A program made the translations under genes and the position numbers. This document shows positions 7,140 to 14,962 of a DNA stretch of 33,990 nucleotides, piece by piece. Where the stretch lies: assembly GCA_964396715.1 (NCBI GenBank), contig CAYNFQ010000014.1, positions 1-33,990 on the forward strand. The letters run 5' to 3'. Within the stretch, counting starts at the first letter, position 1. The number at the start of each line of letters is the position of its first letter. Under the pieces are notes generated by a model. The model saw only the letters and a program-made list of their open reading frames with translations. It ran no database searches and was not told where the DNA came from. This stretch comes from CAYNFQ01 sp964396715 (GTDB lineage Bacteria; Patescibacteriota; Microgenomatia; Daviesbacterales; UBA10151).

Positions 7140-8009
7140 ATGAAATTTACATCTAAAAAACCACATTATGAATATCTACGCAAAAAGTGGCAGGCAAGGC
7201 ACAAAAATGCCCAAGATAAATTTTGGGAAAAACATGGTGGTTACTTAAAACATCTGGCTTTAGGATCTTTGGGAGGGCTGATGTTAATTTCCCCGCCTAC
7301 ACTCAAGCTGCCTGCTCCGAATTTACAGGTCAGTAGCGATGATGTTGTTAATAACTTGGATCGAAATATATTTCTTGCAAGTCAGCTTAAAAGTTTATTA
7401 CCGGATGAGATAAGACCGCTTGAGAGTGATGAAGAAAAAAATATTACGGAGTTGCTGAACAAAACTTTTGGTTTTAAAGTGACAGGAGAACTGCAAAATG
7501 TCAGACTTAATAGGAATTACGGTTTTATAGGAGGAGAGCAGCATTTGTACCGTTACCCGGGTGATAATTTATATTCACATGCTGATAATGCGCTGGATTG
7601 GGCAAAGTATGGAGGAGCTGGTATTGCTCCGGGGCTGGGGGCTTGGGGCTATTTTGCTACTTCAAAGGGGGAATTTACGGAGCTTGATAAACAAAGAGAA
7701 AAATATTATTTGGCAATACAGACATTTTTGGCTCCCGGGTTTGCGGAAAATGTCAGTAAATACAGGGATTTTTTCAAGTTTAGAAAGATGCTGGTAGTGA
7801 ATCCTCAAGGCGGACAAGCGGTAGTTGCAGTAGTTGGGGATGCAGGTCCGGCTGCTTGGACAGGAAAACATTTGGGAGGGTCGCCCGAGGTCATGGATGA
7901 GTTGGGTTTGGCAACAGGTTTAAGAAAAGGTCCAGTGTTATACTTTTTTATTGATGATCCAAAAAATGAAGTACCTTTGGGTCCTATTAAAGTACAGGAG
8001 GAAGCATAA
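7140..8009 (+). CDS. Membrane-anchored protein of unknown function between secD and secF
   Basis: I do not recognise a named family. The protein has a basic N-terminus (about 1-38), one membrane segment (HLALGSLGGLMLISPPTL, about 39-56), a middle region rich in acidic residues, and a C-terminal module VVAVVGDAGPAAWTGKHLGG followed by SPEVMDELGL and GPVLYFFIDDP. That module is reminiscent of the NDRGP-to-LS..AA..LG pattern of RlpA/3D-type double-psi barrels. This could indicate an extracellular cell-wall domain, but the likeness is weak. The position between secD and secF suggests an envelope role; the function is inferred only from that. Confidence 0.6.
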   Translation: MKFTSKKPHYEYLRKKWQARHKNAQDKFWEKHGGYLKHLALGSLGGLMLISPPTLKLPAPNLQVSSDDVVNNLDRNIFLASQLKSLLPDEIRPLESDEEKNITELLNKTFGFKVTGELQNVRLNRNYGFIGGEQHLYRYPGDNLYSHADNALDWAKYGGAGIAPGLGAWGYFATSKGEFTELDKQREKYYLAIQTFLAPGFAENVSKYRDFFKFRKMLVVNPQGGQAVVAVVGDAGPAAWTGKHLGGSPEVMDELGLATGLRKGPVLYFFIDDPKNEVPLGPIKVQEEA

Positions 8010-8015
8010 GGACCA

Positions 8016-8059
8016 TGATGTTCTCGCAGTTAGTAAAGTATTATACTGCTCGAACATCA
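8016..8059 (+). other. Hairpin in the secD-secF intergenic region
   Basis: TGATGTTC (8016-8023) pairs with GAACATCA (8052-8059), then a TC/TC mismatch, then GCAG with CTGC, around a 16-nt loop. There is no U-run, so it is not an obvious terminator. It shares the stem GTTC/GAAC plus a 2-nt internal mismatch with the hairpin at 7082-7104. Confidence 0.5.
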
Positions 8060-8088
8060 GAACCTGTTAATTTTGTAGGAACAAAATT

Positions 8089-8412
8089 ATGAAATATTTT
8101 TACACACATTTAGTTGAGGTGGAATCTATCATAGTAGAGTTGGATAAAATGAATTTATCCGAGGAGGAAAAATTACACTTGGCTACTTTGGTAGATTCAT
8201 CTTTACATCACACCATTTTGGATGCGGTCTTGTCAGAACTTTCAGCATCTGATAAAAGAGTTTTTATTAAGCACCTAAATGAGGGAGATAGAGATAAAAT
8301 CTGGAAGTTTCTCAATGATAAAGTTGATGGAGTAGAAATAAAAATTAAAAAAGCTGCGGACGATTTAAAAAGGCAACTTCAGCAGGATCTGAGGAAGGCA
8401 AAGAGGCAATGA
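8089..8412 (+). CDS. Small helical protein of unknown function before secF
   Basis: The 107-residue, all-helical protein is rich in charged residues and has no membrane segment. The central part (MNLSEEEKLHLATLVDSSLHHTILDAVLSEL) resembles small CPR proteins in which a Leu/Glu-rich helix pair precedes a conserved D.(V/I)L.eL. The tail (KIKKAADDLKRQLQQDLRKAKR) is a probable coiled coil. Its stop overlaps the secF start as ATGA, so the two proteins are probably made in step. No function can be assigned. Confidence 0.65.
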   Translation: MKYFYTHLVEVESIIVELDKMNLSEEEKLHLATLVDSSLHHTILDAVLSELSASDKRVFIKHLNEGDRDKIWKFLNDKVDGVEIKIKKAADDLKRQLQQDLRKAKRQ

Positions 8413-9293
8413 ATTTAATGCGATTTAAAACAGCATATTTTATTTTTTCTTTTTTAATAATCCTGCCTGGTTTATATTATTTAACTACCTTCGGACTTAA
8501 ATTGGGGATAGATTTTACCGGAGGAGTGCTCCTTGAGTATAAATTCGAGAAAAAGGTTGGGGTTTCGGAGCTAAAACAGGCGATGGAATCACAAAAGATT
8601 GAGACTGCTTCAGTTGTACCTTCAGAAGACAATATTTATATTATCAGAACAAAACCTTTGGAACAGACAAAAATAAATGATTTAAAAACTGAATTAGTCA
8701 ATAAATTCGGTAATTTAGAAGAAAGAAGAGTGGAAAATGTGGGGCCGGTAATCGGAGCGGAACTTTCCCGAAAAGCCCTGATTGCCCTGATACTGGCATC
8801 TGTGGCAATAGTTTTATATATAGCCTTTTCTTTCAGAAAAATCCCCAAACCCCAATCTTCCTTAAGGTTTGGAATAGCAGCGGTTATTGCTCTGGTCCAT
8901 GATATTTTAGTAGTAGTGGGAGTATTTGCTATTTTGGGAAAATACTTGGGAGTCGAGGTAGATACGTTATTTGTGACAGCATTACTGACCATCATTGGTT
9001 TTTCTGTTCACGATACCATTGTTGTTTTTGATAGAATTCGGGAAAATCTAATTAAAAATATCGGCAAAAAATTTATTGCGGTTGCCAATATTTCTGTTGT
9101 CCAAACACTTGGTAGGTCTCTGAACACATCACTGACTGTGGTATTTGTTTTGGTGGCCCTGTTACTTTTTGGGGGAGAAACCATCAAATGGTTTGTGGTG
9201 GCCCTTTTGGTGGGGATTATCTCAGGCACTTATTCGTCCATCTTTAATGCCACAGCCCTGCTGGTATGGTGGGAGGAAAAACTCGGCCACTAA
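8409..9293 (+). CDS. secF: Protein translocase subunit SecF
   Basis: This is the partner of SecD. The 294-residue protein has a first helix at about 9-29, the signature LGIDFTGGVLLEYKF at about 32-46, and a C-terminal bundle with TALLTIIGFSVHDTIVVFDRIREN. In SecF this SxxDTIVVFDRxRE block is diagnostic. The length is normal. Translation is coupled to the small gene upstream by a 4-nt overlap. The 3' end overlaps the convergent cca gene by 4 bp, leaving no space for a separate terminator. Confidence 0.96.
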   Translation: MNLMRFKTAYFIFSFLIILPGLYYLTTFGLKLGIDFTGGVLLEYKFEKKVGVSELKQAMESQKIETASVVPSEDNIYIIRTKPLEQTKINDLKTELVNKFGNLEERRVENVGPVIGAELSRKALIALILASVAIVLYIAFSFRKIPKPQSSLRFGIAAVIALVHDILVVVGVFAILGKYLGVEVDTLFVTALLTIIGFSVHDTIVVFDRIRENLIKNIGKKFIAVANISVVQTLGRSLNTSLTVVFVLVALLLFGGETIKWFVVALLVGIISGTYSSIFNATALLVWWEEKLGH

Positions 9294-10714
9294 CTTAAAT
9301 TTCTAATTTTCCCCACAAGATATTCTCTATTATTTTTGGAAGAATCTTCTAAGACTGCTTCAAAAAGTTTTTGCAGAATTTCGCCCACCTTTGGTCCTGG
9401 TCCTATATTCAAAGTCTTCATTACATCATTACCATTTACTTTTAAATCAGAGATAGAAAATGGTTTTTTTAGCACTTCTTTGATTCTTTCCTTAAATTTT
9501 TCCATTCTCCAGGAAGTTTCTGTTTGAGTACCGCCACCTAATCTGTCACCGACTCTTAATGCCATCATATCTTCAATATTTTCCATCCCCACATTTTTTA
9601 TGAAACGTCTGATGGCAGAATCAGTTTGATGTTCAGAAACTGTAAACATATGCCACCTGACTAATTGATAAAGTTTATCTGATTGTTTTTTTGATAAATT
9701 AAATCTCTTGGCGATTGCTAAAACAATTTTACCACCAGCAACGTCATGATTATAAAAAGTGACATTACCATCTGGGCTGGTGGCCACCGTAGGCACTTTG
9801 CCTACATCATGAAGTAAGGCGGCAAACCTGACTAATGGATCATCTGATGGAGTATGTTTTAAAGCTAGGAGAGAATGTTCACCAATATCATAAACTCTGT
9901 CATGTTTAGGTCCTTCCTGTTGTATCCCAAAACATGCTTCCAGCTCTGGTAAAATAATTTTTAAAATCCCTGTCTCTTTAAGTTTAACAATGCCTTCATA
10001 AGGATTTTCAGAGGATAGAATTTTAAAAAGTTCATCCCTAACTCTTTCGTTAGCAATTTCTTTAAGTAAATCAGCATTTTTTTTGATGGCTTTAAAAGTT
10101 TCTCCGTCGATTTCAAATTCCAGTTGGCTGGCGAAACGGATAGCCCTTAAGAGTCTCAGAGCATCTTCTTGGAATCGCTTTGACGGATCACCAACAGCTC
10201 TGATCAATTTTTTTTGGATATCATCTTGTCCATTGAATGGATCGACTATTTTTATGGATTCCGGATCAAGTCCGGAATGACAGGGAAGAGCAATGGCATT
10301 TATTGTAAAATCGCGTCTTGCTAAATCGTCCTCAATTTTATCTGTCCAGGAAACCTCAACCGGGTGTCTGTGGTCTTTGTAAATTCCCTCCTTCCTCATG
10401 GTGGTAATTTCAAAAATAGAGTCGTCAGTCGTCAGTCGTCGGTCGTCAGATTTTTTTTGCTTTTTGTCTGATAGCTGATAGCTGATAGCTGAAGACTGAA
10501 TTCCTACTGTGCCAAACTTATTATCATAAAAACCTTCCGGAAGGACTTTTAAAATTTCCTCCGGCTTGGCATCTGTAGTAAAATCCCAGTCTTTGACCTC
10601 TTTGCCCATTAGAAGATCACGCACTGCCCCTCCCACAATATAAATTTGGAATTCAGCACTAACAAATTTATCTATAATAATTTTTACCTCATTAGGTAGT
10701 GTATAATTCTTCAT
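9290..10714 (-). CDS. cca: tRNA CCA-adding enzyme / polyA polymerase with HD domain
   Basis: This class II nucleotidyltransferase builds or repairs the CCA end of tRNAs, which matters here because tRNA-Gln in this window does not encode CCA. Visible motifs are YIVGGAVRDLLMG (25-37), the catalytic DWD (Asp42, Asp44), LARRDFTINAIAL (131-143), the RNA-binding repeat region, and an HD phosphohydrolase domain with HDVGK (302-306). Two stretches are foreign to the family: residues about 73-99 come from 7-bp tandem repeats, and residues about 144-153 (PCHSGLDPES) from a palindromic element. Both keep the frame. The ATG at 10714 lies at the predicted transcription start of a TATAAT box (10721-10726), so the mRNA is probably leaderless. 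CCA versus polyA specificity cannot be decided by eye. Confidence 0.92.
   Translation of the reverse strand: MKNYTLPNEVKIIIDKFVSAEFQIYIVGGAVRDLLMGKEVKDWDFTTDAKPEEILKVLPEGFYDNKFGTVGIQSSAISYQLSDKKQKKSDDRRLTTDDSIFEITTMRKEGIYKDHRHPVEVSWTDKIEDDLARRDFTINAIALPCHSGLDPESIKIVDPFNGQDDIQKKLIRAVGDPSKRFQEDALRLLRAIRFASQLEFEIDGETFKAIKKNADLLKEIANERVRDELFKILSSENPYEGIVKLKETGILKIILPELEACFGIQQEGPKHDRVYDIGEHSLLALKHTPSDDPLVRFAALLHDVGKVPTVATSPDGNVTFYNHDVAGGKIVLAIAKRFNLSKKQSDKLYQLVRWHMFTVSEHQTDSAIRRFIKNVGMENIEDMMALRVGDRLGGGTQTETSWRMEKFKERIKEVLKKPFSISDLKVNGNDVMKTLNIGPGPKVGEILQKLFEAVLEDSSKNNREYLVGKIRNLS
10258..10278. repeat. Palindromic repeat inserted in frame in cca
   Basis: ATTCCGGA-TCAAG-TCCGGAAT is a perfect 8-bp inverted repeat with a 5-nt loop. 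Together with its flanks it matches the GTCATTCCGGA-type (dRS3-like ATTCC...GGAAT) repeats common in many bacterial genomes. It encodes CHSGLDPES on the cca strand. Confidence 0.8.
10421..10492. repeat. Two 7-bp tandem repeat arrays inside cca
   Basis: Four GTCGTCA units (10421-10448, one with a final G) are followed by a T-rich spacer and then by three and a half CTGATAG units (10468-10492). The total insertion keeps the cca frame. It lies between the family blocks FGTVGI and FEITTMRKEG, where other family members have only a few residues. Confidence 0.9.
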
Positions 10715-10727
10715 GGAATAATTATAC
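10701..10727. promoter_or_regulatory. Face-to-face -10 boxes of cca and recJ
   Basis: GTATAATT (10701-10708) and AATTATAC (10720-10727) form a perfect inverted repeat. Each arm carries TATAAT, one reading toward recJ and the other toward cca, so both predicted starts fall near 10714. The -35 matches are weak on both sides. The arrangement makes initiation at the two genes mutually exclusive in space. Confidence 0.55.
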
Positions 10728-10731
10728 CTTC

Positions 10732-12312
10732 ATGAAGTGGAAGATACTACCAAAGAAAACAGAAAATTTAGTTGAGCAGCTTTTGCTAAATCGCGGAATT
10801 AAAACAGAAACTGAAAAAGAGAAATTTTTTAACCCAAAAATTTCAGATTATGAAAAAGATCTAGATATCCCCGGGATAAAAAAATCACAACAAAGAATTC
10901 AACAGGCAATAAAAAACGAAGAACTGATTATTATATACGGGGACTATGATGTGGATGGGATTTGCGGATGTGCCATTTTATACAAGGCGCTGACATCATT
11001 AGGCGCAAAAGTTTTGCCTTATATTCCTCACAGAGAAAAAGAAGGTTATGGGTTATCCAAAATTGGTTTGGATTCTGTCAAAGATTCTGGTGCATCTTTA
11101 GTGATTACTGTAGATAACGGCATAGTGGCGCTCAAGCAGGCAGAATATGCCAAAAGCATAGGGTTGGATTTGATTATTACCGATCACCATCTTCCTTTGG
11201 ATGAAAAGCCGGATGCATACGAGATAGTGCACTCCACCAAAATGTGCGGGGCGGCAGTGGCTTGGTGTTTAATTAGGGAAACGGTGAAAAGGGAGTTGAG
11301 GGAAGAGTTACTGCAGTTTGTGGCATTGGCCACAGTTTGTGATTTAATGCCGCTTTTGGGATTAGGAAGAAACTTCGTTTTTGAAGGAGTGAAGATTTTA
11401 AATCGCACAACAAATCTGGGATTGCTTGCGCTTATTGATGAATCCGGCATAAAAATAGGAAATGTCGGATCTTATGAGATAGGATATATTATCGGGCCAA
11501 GGCTTAATGCCATGGGAAGGCTGGAGCATGCCATGGATTCTTTGAGACTTCTTTGCACTAAAGATCCTGCCAAGGCTAAAACTTTGGCAAAACTTTTATC
11601 TGAGACAAATACAACTCGTCAACAATTAACTTCAGATGCAATTGAGCAGGCCAAACTTTTGCTTGATCATAAGAAAAAAATTCACATTTTAACTTCTCGT
11701 CAGTGGTCGCCGGGAATAATCGGGCTGATTGCCGGCAGAATTACTGATGAGTTTTATCGTCCCACTATTGCCATTTCCTTGGGTGAGACTGTTTCCAAAG
11801 GATCTGCCAGATCTGTTGATGGAATAAATATTGTGGAGATGATCAGAAAACATGCCGATTTACTGGTGGATGTGGGGGGACATCCCAAAGCAGCCGGATT
11901 TTCCATTGCCACCAAACATATTACTTTATTTAAAAAAAGACTGGAGGAAATTATGATTGATTTACCGGATGAGGTGGAACAAATTTTGCAAATAGAAGTG
12001 GAAGTAGATGGAAAACAATTAACCAAGGGATTAGTTGAAAGTTTGACAAAATTTGAGCCATTTGGGTTTGGAAATCCCAGGCCAGTTTTTGCCACTCATG
12101 GTATGGGGGTTTCTGATATTAGAACAGTAGGACAGGGGAAGCACTTAAAATTTAAAGTCGATGGATTTGACGCCATAGGGTTTGGAATGGGAGAGTTGGA
12201 AAAAACTCTGCCCAATGGTCAGTCAGTTGATTTAGCTTATACAGTGGAAATGGATGATTATAATGGCTTTGAAAAAATACAACTAAAAGTCAGAGATATT
12301 GTGGTAAAATAG
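10732..12312 (+). CDS. recJ: Single-stranded-DNA-specific exonuclease RecJ
   Basis: RecJ is a 5'-3' exonuclease on single-stranded DNA in recombination and mismatch repair. From the ATG at 10732 (526 aa) the DHH-superfamily motifs are in place: IIYGDYDVDGICG (Asp71, Asp73, Asp75), VDNG (Asp128), the family-naming DHH (151-153), and a DHHA1 domain with DVGGHPKAAGFS. The C-terminal OB-like domain (FEPFGFGNPRPVF) is present. I place the start at 10732 (MKWKILPK, as in the family) rather than at 10699, because transcription is predicted to begin near 10714. Confidence 0.95.
   Translation: MKWKILPKKTENLVEQLLLNRGIKTETEKEKFFNPKISDYEKDLDIPGIKKSQQRIQQAIKNEELIIIYGDYDVDGICGCAILYKALTSLGAKVLPYIPHREKEGYGLSKIGLDSVKDSGASLVITVDNGIVALKQAEYAKSIGLDLIITDHHLPLDEKPDAYEIVHSTKMCGAAVAWCLIRETVKRELREELLQFVALATVCDLMPLLGLGRNFVFEGVKILNRTTNLGLLALIDESGIKIGNVGSYEIGYIIGPRLNAMGRLEHAMDSLRLLCTKDPAKAKTLAKLLSETNTTRQQLTSDAIEQAKLLLDHKKKIHILTSRQWSPGIIGLIAGRITDEFYRPTIAISLGETVSKGSARSVDGINIVEMIRKHADLLVDVGGHPKAAGFSIATKHITLFKKRLEEIMIDLPDEVEQILQIEVEVDGKQLTKGLVESLTKFEPFGFGNPRPVFATHGMGVSDIRTVGQGKHLKFKVDGFDAIGFGMGELEKTLPNGQSVDLAYTVEMDDYNGFEKIQLKVRDIVVK
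12305..12310 (+). promoter_or_regulatory. -10 box for the AbiEii pair
   Basis: TAAAAT at the extreme end of recJ predicts a start near 12317, one base before the ATG at 12318. I see no convincing -35 at the usual distance. A leaderless mRNA is likely if the promoter is used. Confidence 0.4.
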
Positions 12313-12317
12313 TATAT

Positions 12318-12524
12318 ATGCCGTTTATTTGGGATTATGATATTAAAAAGCTAAGAAAAAGTAGCAGTGGTAGACGTATGATTTTAGAAAGACTTATCAA
12401 CTACGGAGTGTACCCTTCCAGTAAAGAAAAAATTAGTATAAAACAAGTAAAAAAATATTGGAACGAACTTGAAATAGATCCTGACAGGAGAAGGTTTTTA
12501 GAGTTTATAATATGGGGAAAATGA
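12318..12524 (+). CDS. Small protein paired with AbiEii-type toxin (putative antitoxin)
   Basis: The 68-residue basic protein MPFIWDYDIKKLRKS...LERLINYG...VKKYWNELEIDPDRRRFLEFIIWGK looks like the short companion often found directly upstream of AbiEii-like nucleotidyltransferases in CPR genomes. Because of its size and coupling (it overlaps the next start as ATGA) it is the natural antitoxin candidate. It does not resemble the classical winged-helix AbiEi antitoxin, so the assignment rests on context. Confidence 0.65.
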   Translation: MPFIWDYDIKKLRKSSSGRRMILERLINYGVYPSSKEKISIKQVKKYWNELEIDPDRRRFLEFIIWGK

Positions 12525-13189
12525 AAAAAGATTTAGGAGAGCCGACATTTACTCCTTTGCAGAAGTTTATTTTCGATGAGTTTTCCAAAAATAGCAAACT
12601 TACAAAAAAATTTTATTTCACAGGCGGAACAGCACTTAGTGCCATTTATTTGCACCACAGAGAATCTGAAGATCTGGATTTTGTCTCAGATGAGACATTT
12701 GAAAATGAAGAAATCGAGAGTTTTATTAATAAAATTGCTTCAAGTAAAAATTTCAAAGTACGTTTTACTTCAAGAGAGGTAACTAGAATCTTTGAACTGT
12801 TAAGAAAAGATAGGGTAGTTATTAAAGTAGATTTTGCATATTATCCATATAAAAGAATAAGAGAGGGGGTAATTATTAACTCTGTGAGTGTTGATAGTAA
12901 ACAGGATATAGCTACAAATAAATTGCATACCATTACCAGTAGAACGCAAGTTAAGGATTTTGTCGATTTATATTTTTTACTAAAAGAATTTTCTTTTTGG
13001 GATCTGTTTCATGGTGTAGAAAAGAAATTTAGAACAGAAATGGATCTCCTCTGGCTGGGAATGGATTTTCTTAAAGTTGAAGAGTTCAAATTTTTGCCCA
13101 AAATGTCAGTAGTACTCAACTTGGAGGAATTGAAAGATTTTTATAGAGAACAGGCCAAAAAATTGGGGAGGAGAGTGGTAAAGAAGTAA
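12521..13189 (+). CDS. AbiEii/AbiGii-family nucleotidyltransferase toxin
   Basis: This is a DUF1814-type nucleotidyltransferase, the toxin half of AbiE phage-defence modules, which transfers nucleotides to a cellular target such as tRNA. The signature FYFTGGTALSAIYLHHRESEDLDFVS shows the GG(T)ALS block and the DLDF acidic pair; a second acidic residue is in VVIKVDFAYYPY, and the conserved KLHTI..R...KDFVDLYFLL block follows. I choose ATG 12521 (222 aa), which overlaps the upstream stop as ATGA; an ATG at 12512 is also in frame. The toxin looks intact. It sits between housekeeping genes, which suggests acquisition. Confidence 0.85.
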   Translation: MKKDLGEPTFTPLQKFIFDEFSKNSKLTKKFYFTGGTALSAIYLHHRESEDLDFVSDETFENEEIESFINKIASSKNFKVRFTSREVTRIFELLRKDRVVIKVDFAYYPYKRIREGVIINSVSVDSKQDIATNKLHTITSRTQVKDFVDLYFLLKEFSFWDLFHGVEKKFRTEMDLLWLGMDFLKVEEFKFLPKMSVVLNLEELKDFYREQAKKLGRRVVKK

Positions 13190-13192
13190 CCA

Positions 13193-14434
13193 CTAAATTA
13201 AATAACTGTATAATGGGTCGTTTGCAGATATTAAAGTGTAATTAATTCCCGCCTGGCCCATTTTTTTAACCAGTAAATAAAAGTCTTCTTTTTTTGCAAG
13301 TTCTATCCCTACCAATGCAGGACCTGTTTCTTTTGAGCTTTTCTTTATATATTCAAACCGAACAATATCATCAGTTGGGCCTAAAACTTTATCAACTAAT
13401 TTACGGAGTTGTCCCGGCTTTTGGGCAAATTCTATTAAAAAATAATGTTTCAAGCCTTGATAAATTAGACTTTTCTCCATTATTTCCGGATACCTTAAAA
13501 TATCATTATTCCCCCCGCTTAATATGCAAACAACAATTTTTCCTTTAATCTTTTTTGCTAAATCATCCAGTGTGGCAATAGATAAAGCCCCTGCCGGTTC
13601 TGCCACAATGCCGTCTGATTGATATAGATCAATCATAGTTGTACATACTTTTCCTTCATCAGCGAGTATCATCTTATCAATTATTTTTGAAGCGATTTCA
13701 AAAGTTTTATTGCCTACAGTTTTAACAGCTGCCCCGTCCACAAAAGTATTTATAGAGGAAAGAGTCACAACTTTACCCTGCTTTAGCGCCTCATACATAG
13801 AAGGAGCGCCTTTTGGTTCAACACCGATAATTTTTATTTTTTTTATTTTGGATTTAAGATATATTCCCAGGCCGGAAACCAACCCGCCTCCGCCAACCGG
13901 GCAAAATACAAAATCTATATTTTCTCCTAAAACATCATATATTTCTTTTCCGACAGTTCCCTGTCCAGAGATTACTCTCTCATCGTCAAAAGGAGGAACA
14001 AATATAGCGCCGACCCTCTTTGTATAATCTTTTGCAGATAGACTTGTTTCATCAAAAGTAGTACCCTCAAGTTTTATCTTTACCCAACCATCCCCAAAAT
14101 GCTTAACACGGCCAATTTTTTGTAATGGGGTGATAGAGGGCATAAAAATTACTCCCTTAATTTTTAATGAGGCACAAGATAAAGCAACTCCTTGTGCATG
14201 ATTGCCGGCTGATGCACAAACTACACCTTTTTTCTTTTCCTTATCAGTTAAAGATTTTATTAAGTTATATGCACCCCTGATTTTATATGATCTGACTTCC
14301 TGCAAATCTTCCCTTTTTAAATAAATTTTTGCACCATACAACTTTGATAATCTTTTGGAAAACTGCAGGGGAGTATTTTTCGCAACCCCGTTTAATCTTT
14401 TTGAAGCTTCATCAATTGTCTGGACGGAAACCAT
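13193..14434 (-). CDS. ilvA: Threonine ammonia-lyase (biosynthetic threonine dehydratase)
   Basis: IlvA deaminates threonine to 2-oxobutyrate with PLP, the first committed step toward isoleucine. The 413-residue protein has the PLP lysine in EVRSYKIRGAYN (Lys51), CASAGNHAQG (73-82), the phosphate-binding GGGG loop (181-184) and ILSGGNND. The C-terminal part (KHYFLIEFAQKPGQLRKLV...VGIELAKKEDF) is one ACT-like domain, as in the short IlvA forms that can be feedback-regulated by isoleucine. The gene follows ridA by 2 nt, with a purine-rich ribosome site inside the ridA 3' end. Both are controlled by the isoleucine-type attenuator at 14833-14950, which supports the biosynthetic role. Confidence 0.94.
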   Translation of the reverse strand: MVSVQTIDEASKRLNGVAKNTPLQFSKRLSKLYGAKIYLKREDLQEVRSYKIRGAYNLIKSLTDKEKKKGVVCASAGNHAQGVALSCASLKIKGVIFMPSITPLQKIGRVKHFGDGWVKIKLEGTTFDETSLSAKDYTKRVGAIFVPPFDDERVISGQGTVGKEIYDVLGENIDFVFCPVGGGGLVSGLGIYLKSKIKKIKIIGVEPKGAPSMYEALKQGKVVTLSSINTFVDGAAVKTVGNKTFEIASKIIDKMILADEGKVCTTMIDLYQSDGIVAEPAGALSIATLDDLAKKIKGKIVVCILSGGNNDILRYPEIMEKSLIYQGLKHYFLIEFAQKPGQLRKLVDKVLGPTDDIVRFEYIKKSSKETGPALVGIELAKKEDFYLLVKKMGQAGINYTLISANDPLYSYLI

Positions 14435-14436
14435 AA

Positions 14437-14832
14437 TTATTTCCTCCCCTGATATGCAATACAGGAAAGCTCAATGTGGGCTTCTTTAGGAAGATTGGAA
14501 ACTTCTATTGTTTGTCTTGCAGGCTTAGGGTCAGACTTAAAGTATGTTGCATAAACTTCATTAACCTTTGCAAAGTCCTTAATATTTGTTAGAAAAATAT
14601 CTACTCTAACCACATTATTTAATTTCAAATTTACAGATTCTAAAACTGCGGATAAATTTTTTAAAACTTGCTCAGTTTCTTTTTCTATGCCACCTTTTAC
14701 TAAAATATTTGTTTTAGGATCTAGACCAATTTGTCCAGAGCAAAATATGAACCTATTCGCCCGGATTGCTTGCGAATAAGGCCCAACAGCTTTTGGCGCC
14801 TTATTTGTATTTATATCTTGTAATTTATTCAT
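14437..14832 (-). CDS. ridA: RidA family reactive imine/enamine deaminase
   Basis: RidA hydrolyses the reactive 2-aminoacrylate and 2-aminocrotonate released by threonine dehydratase, so its place directly before ilvA makes metabolic sense. From the ATG at 14832 (131 aa) the family blocks are present: APKAVGPYSQAIRANRFIFCSGQIGLDP, VEVDIFLTNIKDF-like VRVDIFLTNIKDF, and ARQTIEVSNLPKEAHIEL with the key Arg and Glu. The reading frame stays open upstream to 14991, but that part overlaps the attenuator and the promoter, so it is not coding in this frame. The Shine-Dalgarno GGGAGG is the 3' arm of the terminator hairpin. Confidence 0.94.
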   Translation of the reverse strand: MNKLQDINTNKAPKAVGPYSQAIRANRFIFCSGQIGLDPKTNILVKGGIEKETEQVLKNLSAVLESVNLKLNNVVRVDIFLTNIKDFAKVNEVYATYFKSDPKPARQTIEVSNLPKEAHIELSCIAYQGRK

Positions 14833-14910
14833 AAAAAAACCTCCCGTTTGGGAGGCATCTTGTAAACTTAAGTTTTTAAGTTTACTAAGAAACTCCTCCC
14901 TTTCGTGAGG
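14833..14910 (-). promoter_or_regulatory. Isoleucine-type transcription attenuator of ridA-ilvA
   Basis: On the minus strand, in order: segment 1 CCTC (14907-14910), segment 2 GGGAGG (14895-14900), a 10-bp hairpin (14862-14885), segment 3 GCCTCCC (14850-14856), and segment 4 GGGAGG (14840-14845) followed by seven T (14833-14839). Segment 3:4 is an intrinsic terminator; 2:3 is the competing antiterminator. Segment 4 is also the ribosome site of ridA, with the T-run touching its ATG. A ribosome stalled on the leader Ile codons would mask segment 1 and favour 2:3. Confidence 0.82.
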
Positions 14911-14950
14911 TAATAATAATTCCAATAATTTGTATGCCTTTAAATTGCAT
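14885..14950 (-). CDS. Isoleucine-rich leader peptide of the ridA-ilvA operon
   Basis: A 21-codon ORF begins 6 nt after the predicted transcription start. It reads MQFKG, then IQIIGIIIT, then SRKGGVS: six isoleucine codons within eight codons and a threonine, directly in front of attenuator segments 1 and 2. This is the classic layout of an ilv-type leader peptide, whose translation senses charged tRNA-Ile. A shorter ORF of five codons (ATG 14957, ending in Ile) overlaps its start in another frame. No protein function is expected. Confidence 0.8.
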   Translation of the reverse strand: MQFKGIQIIGIIITSRKGGVS

Positions 14951-14962
14951 AAGACATTAACT

